This document shows, piece by piece, positions 37,660 to 47,093 of a stretch of DNA of 64,000 bases. Position numbers and translations under genes: made by a program. This stretch comes from Actinoplanes philippinensis (GTDB taxonomy: Bacteria > Actinomycetota > Actinomycetes > Mycobacteriales > Micromonosporaceae): NCBI RefSeq assembly GCF_900113015.1, contig NZ_FONV01000005.1, positions 186,001 to 250,000 on the forward strand, in the 5' to 3' direction. A model generated the notes under the pieces. The model worked only from the letters and a program-made list of their open reading frames with translations. It searched no databases and was not told the DNA's origin. How positions within the stretch are numbered: position 1 is the stretch's first letter; each line of letters opens with the position of its first letter.

Positions 37660-39230
37660 TCGTCACTCCGTTGCAGCTGGGACTCTTCCAGGTCTAGCTC
37701 GCGCTGGGCGCGGACCAGCACCTCCTCGGGGATCCGCCCCTCGTTGCGGGCGATCTTGAAAACGCGCCGTTCCGCTCTGATCATCTCCCGGCGCAGCCGG
37801 CCGTACGCAGCCGACGGGGTTTCCCGGTCCTGGCTGCCGAGCCGCTCCCACGCGTTGTTGCCTCGGCTCTCGACCAGGCCGCGCAGCCGCTCGACCACCG
37901 TCGGGGGCGCGCCGCCGGCATGCTCCTCCAGCGCCTCGATCGCGGCCCGGCCGGCAGCGTGCTGCACCCCGGCCTCGGCCAGCGCGTCCTGGGCGCTGTT
38001 GTCCTCGCGGACGCCGAGCCGGCGGGCCAGCCAGGGCAGCGTGGTGCCCTGCACCATCAGGGTCAGCACGATGATCGCGAACGCCACGAAGATGAGCAGG
38101 TCGCGGGGGTAGTAGGGCGCGTTCTCGACGCCGGGTGGCGGCAGGGTCTGGGCGGCGGCGAGCGTGACCACACCACGCATGCCGGCCCAGGCGATGACGG
38201 TGGGCACGGTGACCGGTGGTCGTGGCTCGCGGTTGCGGATCCGTGGGACGAGCCGGGCCAGGTATGTCGCCGGATACATCCACAGGAAGCGGACGGCCAG
38301 CAGCGCACCGAACACCACGGCGGTGACCTGCGCGGTGGTCGCCCAGCTGGTCTCGATGCTGCTGAGCACGTGCCGCATCTGGAGGCCGACCAGGAGGAAG
38401 ACCACACCCTCCAGCAGGAAGTTGATCAGGCGCCAGACCGCCTCCATCTGCAGCCGGGAGGTGGCCGACAGCAGGTAGGGGATGCGGTGCCCGAGGTAGA
38501 GACCGGCGACGACGACGGCCACCACGCTGGAGGTGTGCAGTTTCTCCGCGACGATCACCACGACGAACGGGGTGAGCAGCGCCACCGCGTCGTCGAGCAG
38601 CGGGTCGTCGATCCTCCGGTGCAGCCAGGCGGCGCCGACCGCGAAGGCCAGCCCGATCAGCAGGCCGCCGCCCGCCGTCCGCACGACGTCGACGGAGATC
38701 TCCATGAGGCCGATCGCCGAGCCGGTCAGCGCGCCGATCGCGACCCGCACCATGACCAGGGCGGTCGCGTCGTTGAGCAGGCTCTCGCCCTCGAGGATGG
38801 TGACCACCCGGCGGGGCAGCCCCACGCGACGGGCGATCGCGGTGGCGGAGACCGCGTCGGGCGGGGCCACGATCGCGCCCAGGGCCACGCACGCGGCGAG
38901 CGGCACCTCGGGCAGCAGCAGGTGCATCAGGAAGCCGATCACCAGCGCGGTCAGCACCACGAGCCCCACCGCGAGCAGCAGGATCGGCCGCAGCGCGAGC
39001 CGGAACGCGGGCACCGAGGTCTGCAACGCCGCCACGTAGAGCAGCGGTGGCAGGATCCCGATCAGGACCAGCTCGTGATCGAGGTGCGCCTGTGGGAACC
39101 CGGGCACGAAGGACAGCCCGAGGCCCGCGACGAGCAGCACCAGTGGCGCGACGAACCCCAGCCGGCGCGCGAGGGCCGCGCCGACGACAGCGATCGCGAC
39201 CAGTACGACAGTGTCGACGATCGTCTCCAT
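37656..39230 (-). CDS. Na+/H+ antiporter, CPA1/NhaP family
   Basis: A 524-residue protein with about twelve membrane segments over residues 5-400 and a cytoplasmic tail of ~110 residues. Family motifs are GAIVAPPDAVSATAIARRVGLPRRVVTILEGESLLNDATALV with the ion-binding Asp, and WAGMRGVVTLAAA. (The first motif is described as its two conserved parts: APPDAVSATA and EGESLLNDATA.) ATG 39230 is chosen over an upstream TTG. It exchanges monovalent cations for protons and is first in the chain with the UBP zinc finger and PanE. Confidence 0.93.
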   Translation of the reverse strand: METIVDTVVLVAIAVVGAALARRLGFVAPLVLLVAGLGLSFVPGFPQAHLDHELVLIGILPPLLYVAALQTSVPAFRLALRPILLLAVGLVVLTALVIGFLMHLLLPEVPLAACVALGAIVAPPDAVSATAIARRVGLPRRVVTILEGESLLNDATALVMVRVAIGALTGSAIGLMEISVDVVRTAGGGLLIGLAFAVGAAWLHRRIDDPLLDDAVALLTPFVVVIVAEKLHTSSVVAVVVAGLYLGHRIPYLLSATSRLQMEAVWRLINFLLEGVVFLLVGLQMRHVLSSIETSWATTAQVTAVVFGALLAVRFLWMYPATYLARLVPRIRNREPRPPVTVPTVIAWAGMRGVVTLAAAQTLPPPGVENAPYYPRDLLIFVAFAIIVLTLMVQGTTLPWLARRLGVREDNSAQDALAEAGVQHAAGRAAIEALEEHAGGAPPTVVERLRGLVESRGNNAWERLGSQDRETPSAAYGRLRREMIRAERRVFKIARNEGRIPEEVLVRAQRELDLEESQLQRSDD

Positions 39231-39264
39231 GCCGGGAAGCTTAGAGACTCCCTGTGACAAGTCC

Positions 39265-39873
39265 CTACGTGGTGCTGATTACCCCGGAACGCGCGATCGT
39301 CTGGGTGCGCACGCCCTCCAGGCTGAAGTTGTCAGGTTTGAGCACCACGTCGACGACGAAGGTGTACGGCGTCTTCGGGTCCAGCCCGGTCACGGTGGCG
39401 CTGACGTCCCCGCACGTGGCCGGCGCGCTGCGGGTCCAGCCGACCTCCTTCTGCGCGCCGGTGATCAGGTTCTGGTTGATCGCCGTGATCCGGTAGTCGA
39501 CGATGTTGCTGCCGCCCGGGTGATACCAGGTGACCACCGCGCTGGTGCTGGACGGCGTCACGGCCAGCCCGTCGATCCGCTGGATCCGCTGGATCGGCGT
39601 GCAGGTGCCGCTCGGTGTCCCGGACGGCCAGGGGCTGCCGCTGGGCAGCGGCGGCAGCGTGGTCGACGGGGTCGGTGACGCCTTCCCGACCGGCACGGTG
39701 GGCGACGGAGTGGCCGTGCCACCGCCGACGACGATCCAGTTGGGGCCGCCGGCGGCCGTGCCCTGCGCGCCCGGCCGGGTCGACGACGAGGAGGACGAGG
39801 AGCAGCCGGCGAGCAGCAGCGGCAGCGCGACGGCGGTCAGGGCGACGGCGGCGGACTTCCGATATCCCAGCAC
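39265..39873 (-). CDS. Lipoprotein with fibronectin type III-like domain
   Basis: A 202-residue secreted lipoprotein. It starts at GTG 39873 with a short signal peptide ending in the lipobox LLAGC followed by a serine run. A Pro/Thr/Ser-rich spacer (TATPSPTVPVGKASPTPSTT) precedes a single FnIII-like domain: QRIDGLAVTPSSTSAVVTWYHPGG, VDYRITAI, and VTGLDPKTPYTFVVDVV. FnIII domains usually mediate binding, and no catalytic motif is present. It is probably monocistronic and surface-exposed. Confidence 0.85.
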   Translation of the reverse strand: MLGYRKSAAVALTAVALPLLLAGCSSSSSSSTRPGAQGTAAGGPNWIVVGGGTATPSPTVPVGKASPTPSTTLPPLPSGSPWPSGTPSGTCTPIQRIQRIDGLAVTPSSTSAVVTWYHPGGSNIVDYRITAINQNLITGAQKEVGWTRSAPATCGDVSATVTGLDPKTPYTFVVDVVLKPDNFSLEGVRTQTIARSGVISTT

Positions 39874-39904
39874 GTCTGGTGCTTCGGGTCGGAGCAGCGG
39901 AATC

Positions 39905-40567
39905 TTAGGTGTTGCGGTAATGCTCCCGGGCACGTTTCGCCAGGTCCTTGGTGGCGGCCGAGTTGACCCAGGTGCCGAGGATGATGCCGGCGCCCGGGAC
40001 CATCTTGGCGAACAGGCGCTTCGCCGCGCGTACCCCCGCCATCTGTGCCAGTTTGACGCCGAGTTTCACCAGCACTCCGGCCAGCGGCCGGCCCGAGTCG
40101 CCGGTGAAGATCCGGCTGGCCCGCTCGCGCCCGGCCGCGACGCCGAGCGCCGTCCGCGCGGTCTCCGCCACCCGGTGCACCCGCTGCAGGACGAGCAGGT
40201 CGGTGGCCCGTTCCGGGGCGGCGGGGTCGGCGCCGTAGGCGGCGGCCACGTGCAGCACCAGGCGCGACTGGGTCCAGGCGAGGACGCCGACGTCGACCAC
40301 CGCGCCGGGCAGGCCGGCCGCGCCGGAGACGGCGCCGGAGACCCGGGCCAGGGTGGTGAAGTGCCTGATCGCGAGGTTGGCGAGGCCGTCGGCGTCGAGA
40401 TCGGGGCGCTCCTCACGCAGCCGGGCGTGCCAGGCGGCCGCCTCCGGGCCGAGCCGGCGCACCGCGTCGAGGGCGAGGTGCTCGGGAGCGTACTGCGGAT
40501 CGGCCTTCATCCGGGCCCACAGCGTGCTGGAGGGGGCGAGGGACTCTGCGGACTGCTGTTGATTCAA
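39905..40567 (-). CDS. EcsC family protein
   Basis: A 220-residue protein matching the EcsC group: HFTTLARVSGAVSGAAGLPGAVVDVGVLAWTQSRLVLHVAAAYG-type sequence in its centre (conserved core GAAGLPG and VGVLAWTQ) and FAKMVPGAGIILGTWVNS near the end. Its two hydrophobic Gly-rich segments may associate with membranes. The start is TTG at 40567 with GGAG 8 bp upstream. The function of the family is not settled. It diverges from the PAC2 gene. Confidence 0.82.
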   Translation of the reverse strand: MNQQQSAESLAPSSTLWARMKADPQYAPEHLALDAVRRLGPEAAAWHARLREERPDLDADGLANLAIRHFTTLARVSGAVSGAAGLPGAVVDVGVLAWTQSRLVLHVAAAYGADPAAPERATDLLVLQRVHRVAETARTALGVAAGRERASRIFTGDSGRPLAGVLVKLGVKLAQMAGVRAAKRLFAKMVPGAGIILGTWVNSAATKDLAKRAREHYRNT

Positions 40568-40747
40568 AGATCACTCCAGGGGGCGGGGAGAAGGATCTGA
40601 AACCCATTGTGCGTGGTGCGTGCACGTCTCCGCCGCCACGCTCGGGTGCGCAATGATGGGAGCGTGCCGGAATGAACGCCGGCAGCCGGCTGTTACCGCC
40701 GGAACAGGCCCGCGTCAGCGGGCGCCGCTCTCACGGAGGTTCACAGC

Positions 40748-41653
40748 GTGCTCGACCCCCACGGGCTCTACGAGGTGACCGGCGACCTGCCGGCTCTGGA
40801 CGGCCCGGTGCTCATCCAGGCGCTCACCGGTTTCGTCGACGCGGGCACCGCGATCCAGCTGGCCAGAGAAAATCTGCTGGAGCACCTGGAGAGCGAGATC
40901 GTCGCCACGTTCGACCTCGATCAGCTGCTCGACTACCGCTCCCGCCGGCCCCCGATGATCTTCGTGGCCGACCACTTCGAGAGCTACGAGGAGCCGAGCC
41001 TCGCCCTGCACCTGGTCAAGGACCAGCTGGGCACCCCGTTCCTGCTGCTCGCCGGCCCCGAGCCGGACCTGCAGTGGGAGCGTTTCATCGCCGCGGTGAC
41101 CGGCCTGATCGACGATCTGGGCGTCAGCCGGACCGTGGGCCTCAACGCGATCCCGATGGCCGTGCCGCACACCCGCCCGGTCGGTGTCACCGCGCACGCC
41201 ACCGACAAGCGCCTGCTCGGCGAGCACGAGTCGTGGCTGCAGCGGGTCCAGGTGCCGGCCAGCGTCGGCAACCTCCTCGAGTTCCGGCTCGGCCAGTCCG
41301 GGCGCGACGCGCTGGGCTATGCGGCGCACGTCCCGCACTACCTCGCGCAGACCGGTTATCCGGCCGCGGCCGAGGTGCTGCTCGACTCGGTGTCGGAGAG
41401 CACCGGCCTGGCCCTGCCGACCGGCAGCCTGCGCGAGTCGGCCAAGGCGGTCCGCGACGAGGTGGACAAGCAGGTCGCCGACGACGAGCAGGCGGCCCGC
41501 CTGGTCACCTCGCTGGAGGCGCAGTATGACGCGTTCCTGCGCGGCCGCCAGGGCAACCTGCTCGCCGACTCGGACACCCCGCTGCCGACGGCCGAGGAGC
41601 TCGGCGCGGAGCTGGAGCGGTTCCTCGCCGAGCAGAGCCGCGACGACAACTGA
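40748..41653 (+). CDS. PAC2 family protein (proteasome assembly chaperone-like)
   Basis: A 301-residue PAC2-domain protein: VLIQALTGFVDAGTAIQLARENLLEHL, MIFVADHFESYEEPSLALHLVKDQLGTPFLLLAGPEPDLQWERF-type order of segments (core FVADHFESYEEP and LLAGPEPDLQWE), GLNAIPMAVPHTRP, and YPAAAEVLLDSVSE. Eukaryotic PAC2 assembles proteasomes. Actinobacteria have both proteasomes and several PAC2 paralogues, but a direct link here is inference. GTG 40748 has GGAGG upstream. The C-terminal ~60 residues are acidic and helical. Confidence 0.9.
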   Translation: MLDPHGLYEVTGDLPALDGPVLIQALTGFVDAGTAIQLARENLLEHLESEIVATFDLDQLLDYRSRRPPMIFVADHFESYEEPSLALHLVKDQLGTPFLLLAGPEPDLQWERFIAAVTGLIDDLGVSRTVGLNAIPMAVPHTRPVGVTAHATDKRLLGEHESWLQRVQVPASVGNLLEFRLGQSGRDALGYAAHVPHYLAQTGYPAAAEVLLDSVSESTGLALPTGSLRESAKAVRDEVDKQVADDEQAARLVTSLEAQYDAFLRGRQGNLLADSDTPLPTAEELGAELERFLAEQSRDDN

Positions 41654-41656
41654 CCG

Positions 41657-42400
41657 TCACCTCTTGAGCAGCCAGGCCAGCACCGCCGGCAGGTGCCCGT
41701 CCCAGAACTCCCAGGTGTGGTCGCCCGGCTCGAAAGCGGCGTCCACCCTGACCCCGGCGGTCGCGCACGCCGCCACGAACCGGCGGTTCTGCGCGACCAG
41801 ATGATCGTCGCTGCCGCAGCGCAGCATGAGCCGCGGCAGCGACGACGGGTCGGCGACCCGGACGAGGTGCATCAGATCCTCGTCGCCGCCGGCGACGATC
41901 CGGTCGGCGAAGACCCTGGCCACCAGGGCACGGATGTGCGGGCGACGGTCATGTTCCTGGATGTACGCCAGATCGAGCGCCCCGGACAACGAGGCGGCCG
42001 CCGCGAACCGCTCCGGCTCACGCAGCGCCCACTTGAGCGCGCCGTAGCCACCCATCGACAGCCCGGCCACGAAGGTGTCCTCCCGGCGCGCCGACACCCG
42101 GAAGAACCGGCCGACCCGCTCCGGCAGCTCCGCCGACAGAAAATCCCAGAACCTCATGCCGTACGTCTCGTTGGCGTAGAAACTGCGGTCCACCGACGGC
42201 ATCACCACCGCCACGCCGTGCTCCTCGGCGTAACGCTCCACCGAACTGAACCGCGTCCACGCGGTGTGATCGTCGGTGAGCCCGTGCAGCAGATACACCA
42301 CGGGCGGCGGATCCACCGAGTCCCCGTCGGGCAGGAGCACCGTCATCGACGTGCTCATCTCGAGCGCCTCGGACCAGAAGTCACAGCGGATCAGTGCCAT
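41657..42400 (-). CDS. Alpha/beta hydrolase esterase (tributyrin esterase / esterase D-like)
   Basis: A 247-residue serine esterase. Oxyanion region PVVYLLHGLTDDHTAW, nucleophile motif AGLSMGGYGALKWALRE, and C-terminal His in EPGDHTWEFWDGHLPAVL. The early motif FWSEALEMSTSMTVLLP is typical of EstA-like proteins and the group containing S-formylglutathione hydrolase. ATG 42400 has a GGGGG ribosome binding site. Substrate is unknown; short-chain esters are the family norm. It is on the same strand as the toxin-immunity genes but separated from them by a terminator. Confidence 0.9.
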   Translation of the reverse strand: MALIRCDFWSEALEMSTSMTVLLPDGDSVDPPPVVYLLHGLTDDHTAWTRFSSVERYAEEHGVAVVMPSVDRSFYANETYGMRFWDFLSAELPERVGRFFRVSARREDTFVAGLSMGGYGALKWALREPERFAAAASLSGALDLAYIQEHDRRPHIRALVARVFADRIVAGGDEDLMHLVRVADPSSLPRLMLRCGSDDHLVAQNRRFVAACATAGVRVDAAFEPGDHTWEFWDGHLPAVLAWLLKR

Positions 42401-42445
42401 GCCCCCATTCTCCGCCACACCGCCGCCCGAAGATCGGGATCGGCG

Positions 42446-42475
42446 GCCGGCCTCTCCCTCTCGGTCGAGGCCGGC
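42446..42475 (-). terminator. Hairpin terminator after the toxin-immunity pair
   Basis: A perfect 9-bp inverted repeat GCCGGCCTC / GAGGCCGGC with a 12-base loop, 15 bp past the immunity gene stop. It has no T-run, which is usual in actinomycetes. Confidence 0.65.
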
Positions 42476-42489
42476 TTCTCACCCGATCA

Positions 42490-43032
42490 TCAGGGCAGGC
42501 GCTCTCTCAGCTCCAGCCAGGGCCGGATCCGGTCCACCGAATCCGGCGGGAGGAACGGCGCGAGGAGTACCAGCGGATTGAGCATCGTCTTCGCATGACG
42601 CAACCGGACGAGGTCCCCCACCGGGGGCAGTGGTTGCGCCCCGGCGAGCCGCTGAGCCTCGGCCAGCGTGACCGGACACCGCTCGAGGAACAGGTCCACC
42701 ATCGCGGTGGGCCGCCACCGGTCGCCCCACTCGGTGCTCGGTACGGAGCGTACGACCACCGCCGTCATGTTCATCCGGCTCACCGCCGCGTCGTGGGCGG
42801 AGACGGCCTCCGCCCGGACCGCCTCGGCCAGGGCACGCAGGTATGCCTCAGCCGGCCGGTGCCACGTCGGCCGCTGCTCCTGCAGGGCGGCGTACACATC
42901 TCCGGAGAGTGCGGCAGTGATGCTCGACCACTCCCGTGGATCGTGAAGCGGCTCGAGTTCCTGGGTTCCGAGGAGCCAGTCCGTCAGCCGGTTCGCGTCG
43001 AACCGGCCGACGGACCTGGAAGAATCACTCAC
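42490..43032 (-). CDS. Candidate immunity protein for the upstream secreted toxin
   Basis: A 180-residue soluble protein with no signal peptide and no recognised family. It is largely helical with a hydrophobic C-terminal region (MLNPLVLLAPFLPPDSVDRIRPWL). GTG 43032 overlaps the toxin stop by 4 bp (GTGA), and a terminator follows, so the two genes form a closed unit. The immunity role rests entirely on this position and on the polymorphic-toxin architecture of the partner; it could instead be an unrelated downstream gene. Confidence 0.6.
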   Translation of the reverse strand: MSDSSRSVGRFDANRLTDWLLGTQELEPLHDPREWSSITAALSGDVYAALQEQRPTWHRPAEAYLRALAEAVRAEAVSAHDAAVSRMNMTAVVVRSVPSTEWGDRWRPTAMVDLFLERCPVTLAEAQRLAGAQPLPPVGDLVRLRHAKTMLNPLVLLAPFLPPDSVDRIRPWLELRERLP

Positions 43033-46000
43033 CGGAAGATGATCCCGAACTTCTTGAACGCGTCACGGCCGATCTTGAGTGTGTCGGCGTCCGGGATGTA
43101 GTGCCCGCTGTTGCGGTTGATCTCCGCGCCGAAGTAGCCGCCCTGGCCGTCGTCGAAGATCATCGCCTCGCCGGCGGCCAGCACACTTCCGCCGTTCGCC
43201 AGAACCGAGTGCTTGATCTCGACCCCATCCACGTGCTTCGGGATCACGACCAGGGAGCCGTCGGTGAGCACCGCCCATTTCAGGGTCTCGCCGGTGTTCA
43301 CGTACTCCTTGAATCGAGCACCGTTGACCGCGGTCGGCGTGACACCGAGCGCTTCGGCGATCGCCTTCTCCTTCTCCCACTCCTTGTACATCGTGTTGGG
43401 CCAGACCTTGCAGGCGTCGGAGGGATCCGCGGCCGCGGCCGCCTTTACGGAGGCTCCGGCGAACTTGCTGCCGACGCACGGCGGCTTGTTGTTGGTCTTG
43501 CGGAACACCTTGAGCTCACGGATGAGATCGATGCCCCGCTTGCCGCCGGGCAGCCAGCCGGCGCCCGGGATCATCGACAGCAGGCTCTCGGCCGCGCCGG
43601 TCTTGTCCCCTTCGAGGTACGAGACCAGGGCGTCCAGGGCGTCGCAGGGCTCGCCGACCACCGGGACGAACCCGCACACGGTCAGGACGATGTGGGTGAC
43701 CAGCACCGCCTGCGCGCTCTTGGCGTCCAGCTCGGCCAGGTAGAGCGGCATGACCTCCTCACAGGCCTGGGCCTTGCCGAAGGTGATGGTGCAGAAGTTC
43801 TCGTCGTTGTTGATGGCGTGGAGCAGCTCGTCACCCTCACACCGGATGCCCATCATGTACAGGCGGATGTCACCGCACTTCTGCTGGATGACGTCCTTCT
43901 GCTGAGCGCGGCGCGCGGCCTCCTCCTTCTGCCGCAGGTCCAGCGAGATCTTCAAGGCCTCGACCGCGGCTTTGGCGGCCTCGTCCTTGCTCTTCAGGGC
44001 GTCGCGAGCGGACGCCGCCGCGTCGTCGGCCCGGCGCTGGGCGAACGCCGCGCTGGCCCGGGCGGCGTCGGCGGAGTTGCGTGCCCGGTTCGCCGACGCG
44101 GTCGCCTCTGCCGCGCTCTGCTTGGCCGCGGCCGCCGCGTTCTTCGCGGTCTGTGCGGACGCCGCCGCCTGCTGCGCCGAGTTCTTGGCGGCGTTCGCCG
44201 AGTTCTGCGCGTTCGCGGCGTAGACCTTGGCGTCGGCCGCCGCCTGCTTGGCCATCGCCTCGTACTGCTTGGCCGCGTCACTGGCCGACCGGGCCGTCGC
44301 CGCCGCCTGCGCCGCGACCGCCGCCTCCTGCTTGGCCAGCGCCGCGGTCCGTGCCGCGTCGTTGACCAGAGCCTCGATCTTCGCCGCGTGCGCCGCGGCC
44401 TCCTCGTCCCGCTGCTGTGCCTTGTACCGCGTCGACTCGAGGAAGTGCTTCGCGTACGAGCGCGGCCCGGAGAGCGCGACCTGTGCCGCTGCCTTGACCT
44501 CGGGCCCACCCGTCGACGCGATCTGGCCGACCTCGATACGCGCGTCCTGGTTGGCCGCGACGTACTGCCCCTCGCGCAGGAACGCGTGGAGCTGCTCCGC
44601 GGTACCGCTCAGCGCGGCCTGGCCGGCGGCCTTCATCGCCGGGCCACCATTGGTCATCAACTTGCCGACCTTGACCCGGTCGTCACGAACCTGGTCCGGG
44701 TACGCCCCGGTCCGCAGAAACTCCCGGAGGTCCGCCACCGGCCCGTCGGCGGCCGCGGTCGCCGCGGTCTTCAGACCCGGCGTGTCGGCGGTGTAGGCGA
44801 TGGTGCTCGCGGTCTCCCGGTCGTCCTGCTCCGTGGTCAGCGGCAGGGTGACCCGGATGAACTGCAGAATGTCCGCATCGGTGCCGGTCAGCGCGGTCTC
44901 GGCCGCGGCCTGGCTCCACGGCCCGCCGTTGCTCAGCAGTCTCGTGGCCGCCTGCCGCCCGAGCGAGACGACGGTGGCGTCGGGCACGCCGGCGGCGGAC
45001 GCCTCGTTGATCAGCCGGGTGGTCTCGGCGTCGCGCCGCTGAGTCGCCTGGCTGTCCCAGCGTGCCCGCTCGAGCTCGGTCTCCTCCTCGGCCCTGGCAT
45101 CTTCGGCGGCCAGCATGTTCTCGGCCATCTGCGCGTCGATCCGGGCCTGGTCGGCCTCCCGGGCGACGGTCGCGACACGACGTGCCTCGGCCGCGGCGTT
45201 CGCCGCGACGTCAGCCGCCTTGATGGCGTTCTCCGCGTGGATCCGCGCCTCCTCGGAGGCCTTGCTCGACTTGCCCGCGTTCAGCGCCGCCTTGTCGGCA
45301 GCGGCCGCAGCCCGTTCCGCGTGGGCCGCCGCGTCATTGGCGAAGTTCTGCGCGTTGCCCGCCGCGGTCGCCGCCTGACGGGCGAACTTCTGCGCGGCTG
45401 CCGAAGCCCGTGCTGCCTCGGCCGCCTTCCGGCGCGCCTTCGCCGCCGCCCGCTCCGCCTCATCGGCGTCGGCCCCGGCCTGGCCGGCGTACTGGGCCGC
45501 CTCGGTCGCGGCATCCGCCGCCTGCGTGGAGTTCTGCACCGCCGAGTCGGCGGCCACCGCCGCGTTCGCCGACGCCTCGGCAGCGGCCTTCGCCTGGCCG
45601 GCGGCGACCGCCGCGGTCCGCGCGCTCGCCGCGACGTTCCGCGCGTTCACCGCCGCGTTCTTGGCGTCCTCCGCCTTCGTGGCATCGGTGGCCGCCGCGA
45701 ACGCCGCCTTGTCCGCCCGGCTCGCCGCGTCGCCGGCCTTCGCCGCCGCGGCAGCCGCCCGCGAGGCCGCACTCGAAGCCGTCCGGGCCGCCGCGTTCGC
45801 CGCGTTCGCCGCCGCGACGGCCGTCTGCGCCGCATCCGCCGCACGCTGGGCCGCGTCCGCGGCACGCTTGGCCGCCCGGGCCGCCTTGAGCGCCGAGTCC
45901 TTGGCCGCGGCGGTCTCCTTGGCGGCGTCCTGCGCCGCCAGCTTGGCCAGTCGCGACGTCTCCACCGCACGGGCCGCGGCGTCCTTCGCCTGCTGCGTCT

Positions 46001-46730
46001 CCCGGGTCGCGATCTTGCCGGCCTCGGTGGCCTCCAGCGCCAGCTCCGTGACCGTCTGCAATTCGTCGTCCCGGGCTTGCGCGACGAACTGGCCATAGGC
46101 GAGGAACTCGGCGACGTCCTCGTCCGTGCCGTTCAGTGCGGCCTGCGCGGCCGCCTTCAGATACGCACCCCCGCCGGTCGAGATCTGCCCGACCAGCACC
46201 CGGTCGTCGTGACGCTGCGCCACATACTGCTGCTCGCGGAGGAACAGGTCCACGTCATCGGTGGTGCCGTTCAACGCCAGCTGGGCCAGACGCTTGACCT
46301 CCGGCCCACCGGCCGCCGCGACCTGACCCACCCGGGTGCGCTCGTCCCGGGCCCAGGCGGTCTCCCAGCCGGAGACCAGGAAGGCACGCCGAGCCGTACG
46401 GTCGCCGTCCAGGGCCGCCTGGCCGGCGGTCTTCATCGCCGTCCCGCCGACGCCCATGAGTTCCGCGATCGCGTCCCGGTCGTCCAGGTCCTGAGCCGTG
46501 AGCAGGCCGTTCGGCAGGAAGTCGCGCAGGTCCGCGTCGGTGCCGGACAGCGCTGCGCGAGCCTGCTCGGCCACATTGTTCTCGCCGAACTTGGCCAGCT
46601 CGACGGCCAGCGACCGGACCGCCACCGGATCGTTCTGCACCATGTCGGCGCTTGCCGGTGACGGGACGCCCAGGACCGTCAGGGCGACGCATCCCGCAGC
46701 AGCCGCCGCCAGTCGTGATCGGAATCTCAT
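43029..46730 (-). CDS. Secreted ALF-repeat polymorphic toxin-like protein
   Basis: A 1233-residue secreted protein. Signal peptide at residues 1-29 (MRFRSRLAAAAAGCVALTVL, ending SPASA). Four ALF-type repeats lie at ~35-220 (AAQAALNGTDEDVAEFLAYGQ-like). A long Ala-rich coiled coil spans ~225-550. Four more ALF repeats lie at ~600-770, and a second coiled coil at ~775-930. A Cys-containing pre-toxin region with VCGFVPVVGEPCDALDALV and MIPGAGW follows. The C-terminal ~110-residue domain has KHSVLANGGSVLAAGEA and NRNSGHYIPD. That end resembles C-terminal modules of polymorphic toxins; the activity is not identified. ATG 46730 is chosen because GGGGAG lies 8 bp upstream. Confidence 0.8.
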   Translation of the reverse strand: MRFRSRLAAAAAGCVALTVLGVPSPASADMVQNDPVAVRSLAVELAKFGENNVAEQARAALSGTDADLRDFLPNGLLTAQDLDDRDAIAELMGVGGTAMKTAGQAALDGDRTARRAFLVSGWETAWARDERTRVGQVAAAGGPEVKRLAQLALNGTTDDVDLFLREQQYVAQRHDDRVLVGQISTGGGAYLKAAAQAALNGTDEDVAEFLAYGQFVAQARDDELQTVTELALEATEAGKIATRETQQAKDAAARAVETSRLAKLAAQDAAKETAAAKDSALKAARAAKRAADAAQRAADAAQTAVAAANAANAAARTASSAASRAAAAAAKAGDAASRADKAAFAAATDATKAEDAKNAAVNARNVAASARTAAVAAGQAKAAAEASANAAVAADSAVQNSTQAADAATEAAQYAGQAGADADEAERAAAKARRKAAEAARASAAAQKFARQAATAAGNAQNFANDAAAHAERAAAAADKAALNAGKSSKASEEARIHAENAIKAADVAANAAAEARRVATVAREADQARIDAQMAENMLAAEDARAEEETELERARWDSQATQRRDAETTRLINEASAAGVPDATVVSLGRQAATRLLSNGGPWSQAAAETALTGTDADILQFIRVTLPLTTEQDDRETASTIAYTADTPGLKTAATAAADGPVADLREFLRTGAYPDQVRDDRVKVGKLMTNGGPAMKAAGQAALSGTAEQLHAFLREGQYVAANQDARIEVGQIASTGGPEVKAAAQVALSGPRSYAKHFLESTRYKAQQRDEEAAAHAAKIEALVNDAARTAALAKQEAAVAAQAAATARSASDAAKQYEAMAKQAAADAKVYAANAQNSANAAKNSAQQAAASAQTAKNAAAAAKQSAAEATASANRARNSADAARASAAFAQRRADDAAASARDALKSKDEAAKAAVEALKISLDLRQKEEAARRAQQKDVIQQKCGDIRLYMMGIRCEGDELLHAINNDENFCTITFGKAQACEEVMPLYLAELDAKSAQAVLVTHIVLTVCGFVPVVGEPCDALDALVSYLEGDKTGAAESLLSMIPGAGWLPGGKRGIDLIRELKVFRKTNNKPPCVGSKFAGASVKAAAAADPSDACKVWPNTMYKEWEKEKAIAEALGVTPTAVNGARFKEYVNTGETLKWAVLTDGSLVVIPKHVDGVEIKHSVLANGGSVLAAGEAMIFDDGQGGYFGAEINRNSGHYIPDADTLKIGRDAFKKFGIIFR

Positions 46731-47093
46731 AAGCTTCACTCCCCGTGATGAATGTCATCGATCGGCCGCCGGCCGGGCCGGCGCCCTGGCGCGAGAATCA
46801 CTTCCGGGCACGCGGCAGCCACCGCCGGGCGGGCGGTGCAGGAGTGATCGAGTTCGCGCCGAGGTGACCGGCGTCAGAGGCGCTGGGCTGCCACAACGGA
46901 CAACTCAGCCGAAGCTCTCGCAACGAGTCGCATCGCTATACCTCCCCCGGATCGCCACCCAGCGGCAGCAATCGATATAAACCGAAGCGCGAGGAGTATA
47001 GCCAACAGTCGATCAAAAGATACGTGCGGCCGGTCGCGACGCGGAGGCCGCGGAGTCCCGCCCGGCCCCGGAGAGCACCTGTTCACCTGCTCG
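46731..47093. other. Upstream region of the toxin gene
   Basis: 363 bp with no convincing gene; small frames lack ribosome binding sites. A stretch at 46970-47030 is markedly A/T-richer than the surroundings. On the minus strand it contains TATACT (46995-47000) and TATATC, which are -10-like, so the toxin promoter may lie here with a long leader. Confidence 0.45.

Noticed and set aside
46874..47086. A 70-codon minus-strand frame upstream of the toxin
   Set aside because: No ribosome binding site and no recognisable domain; the region is better explained as the toxin promoter and leader.
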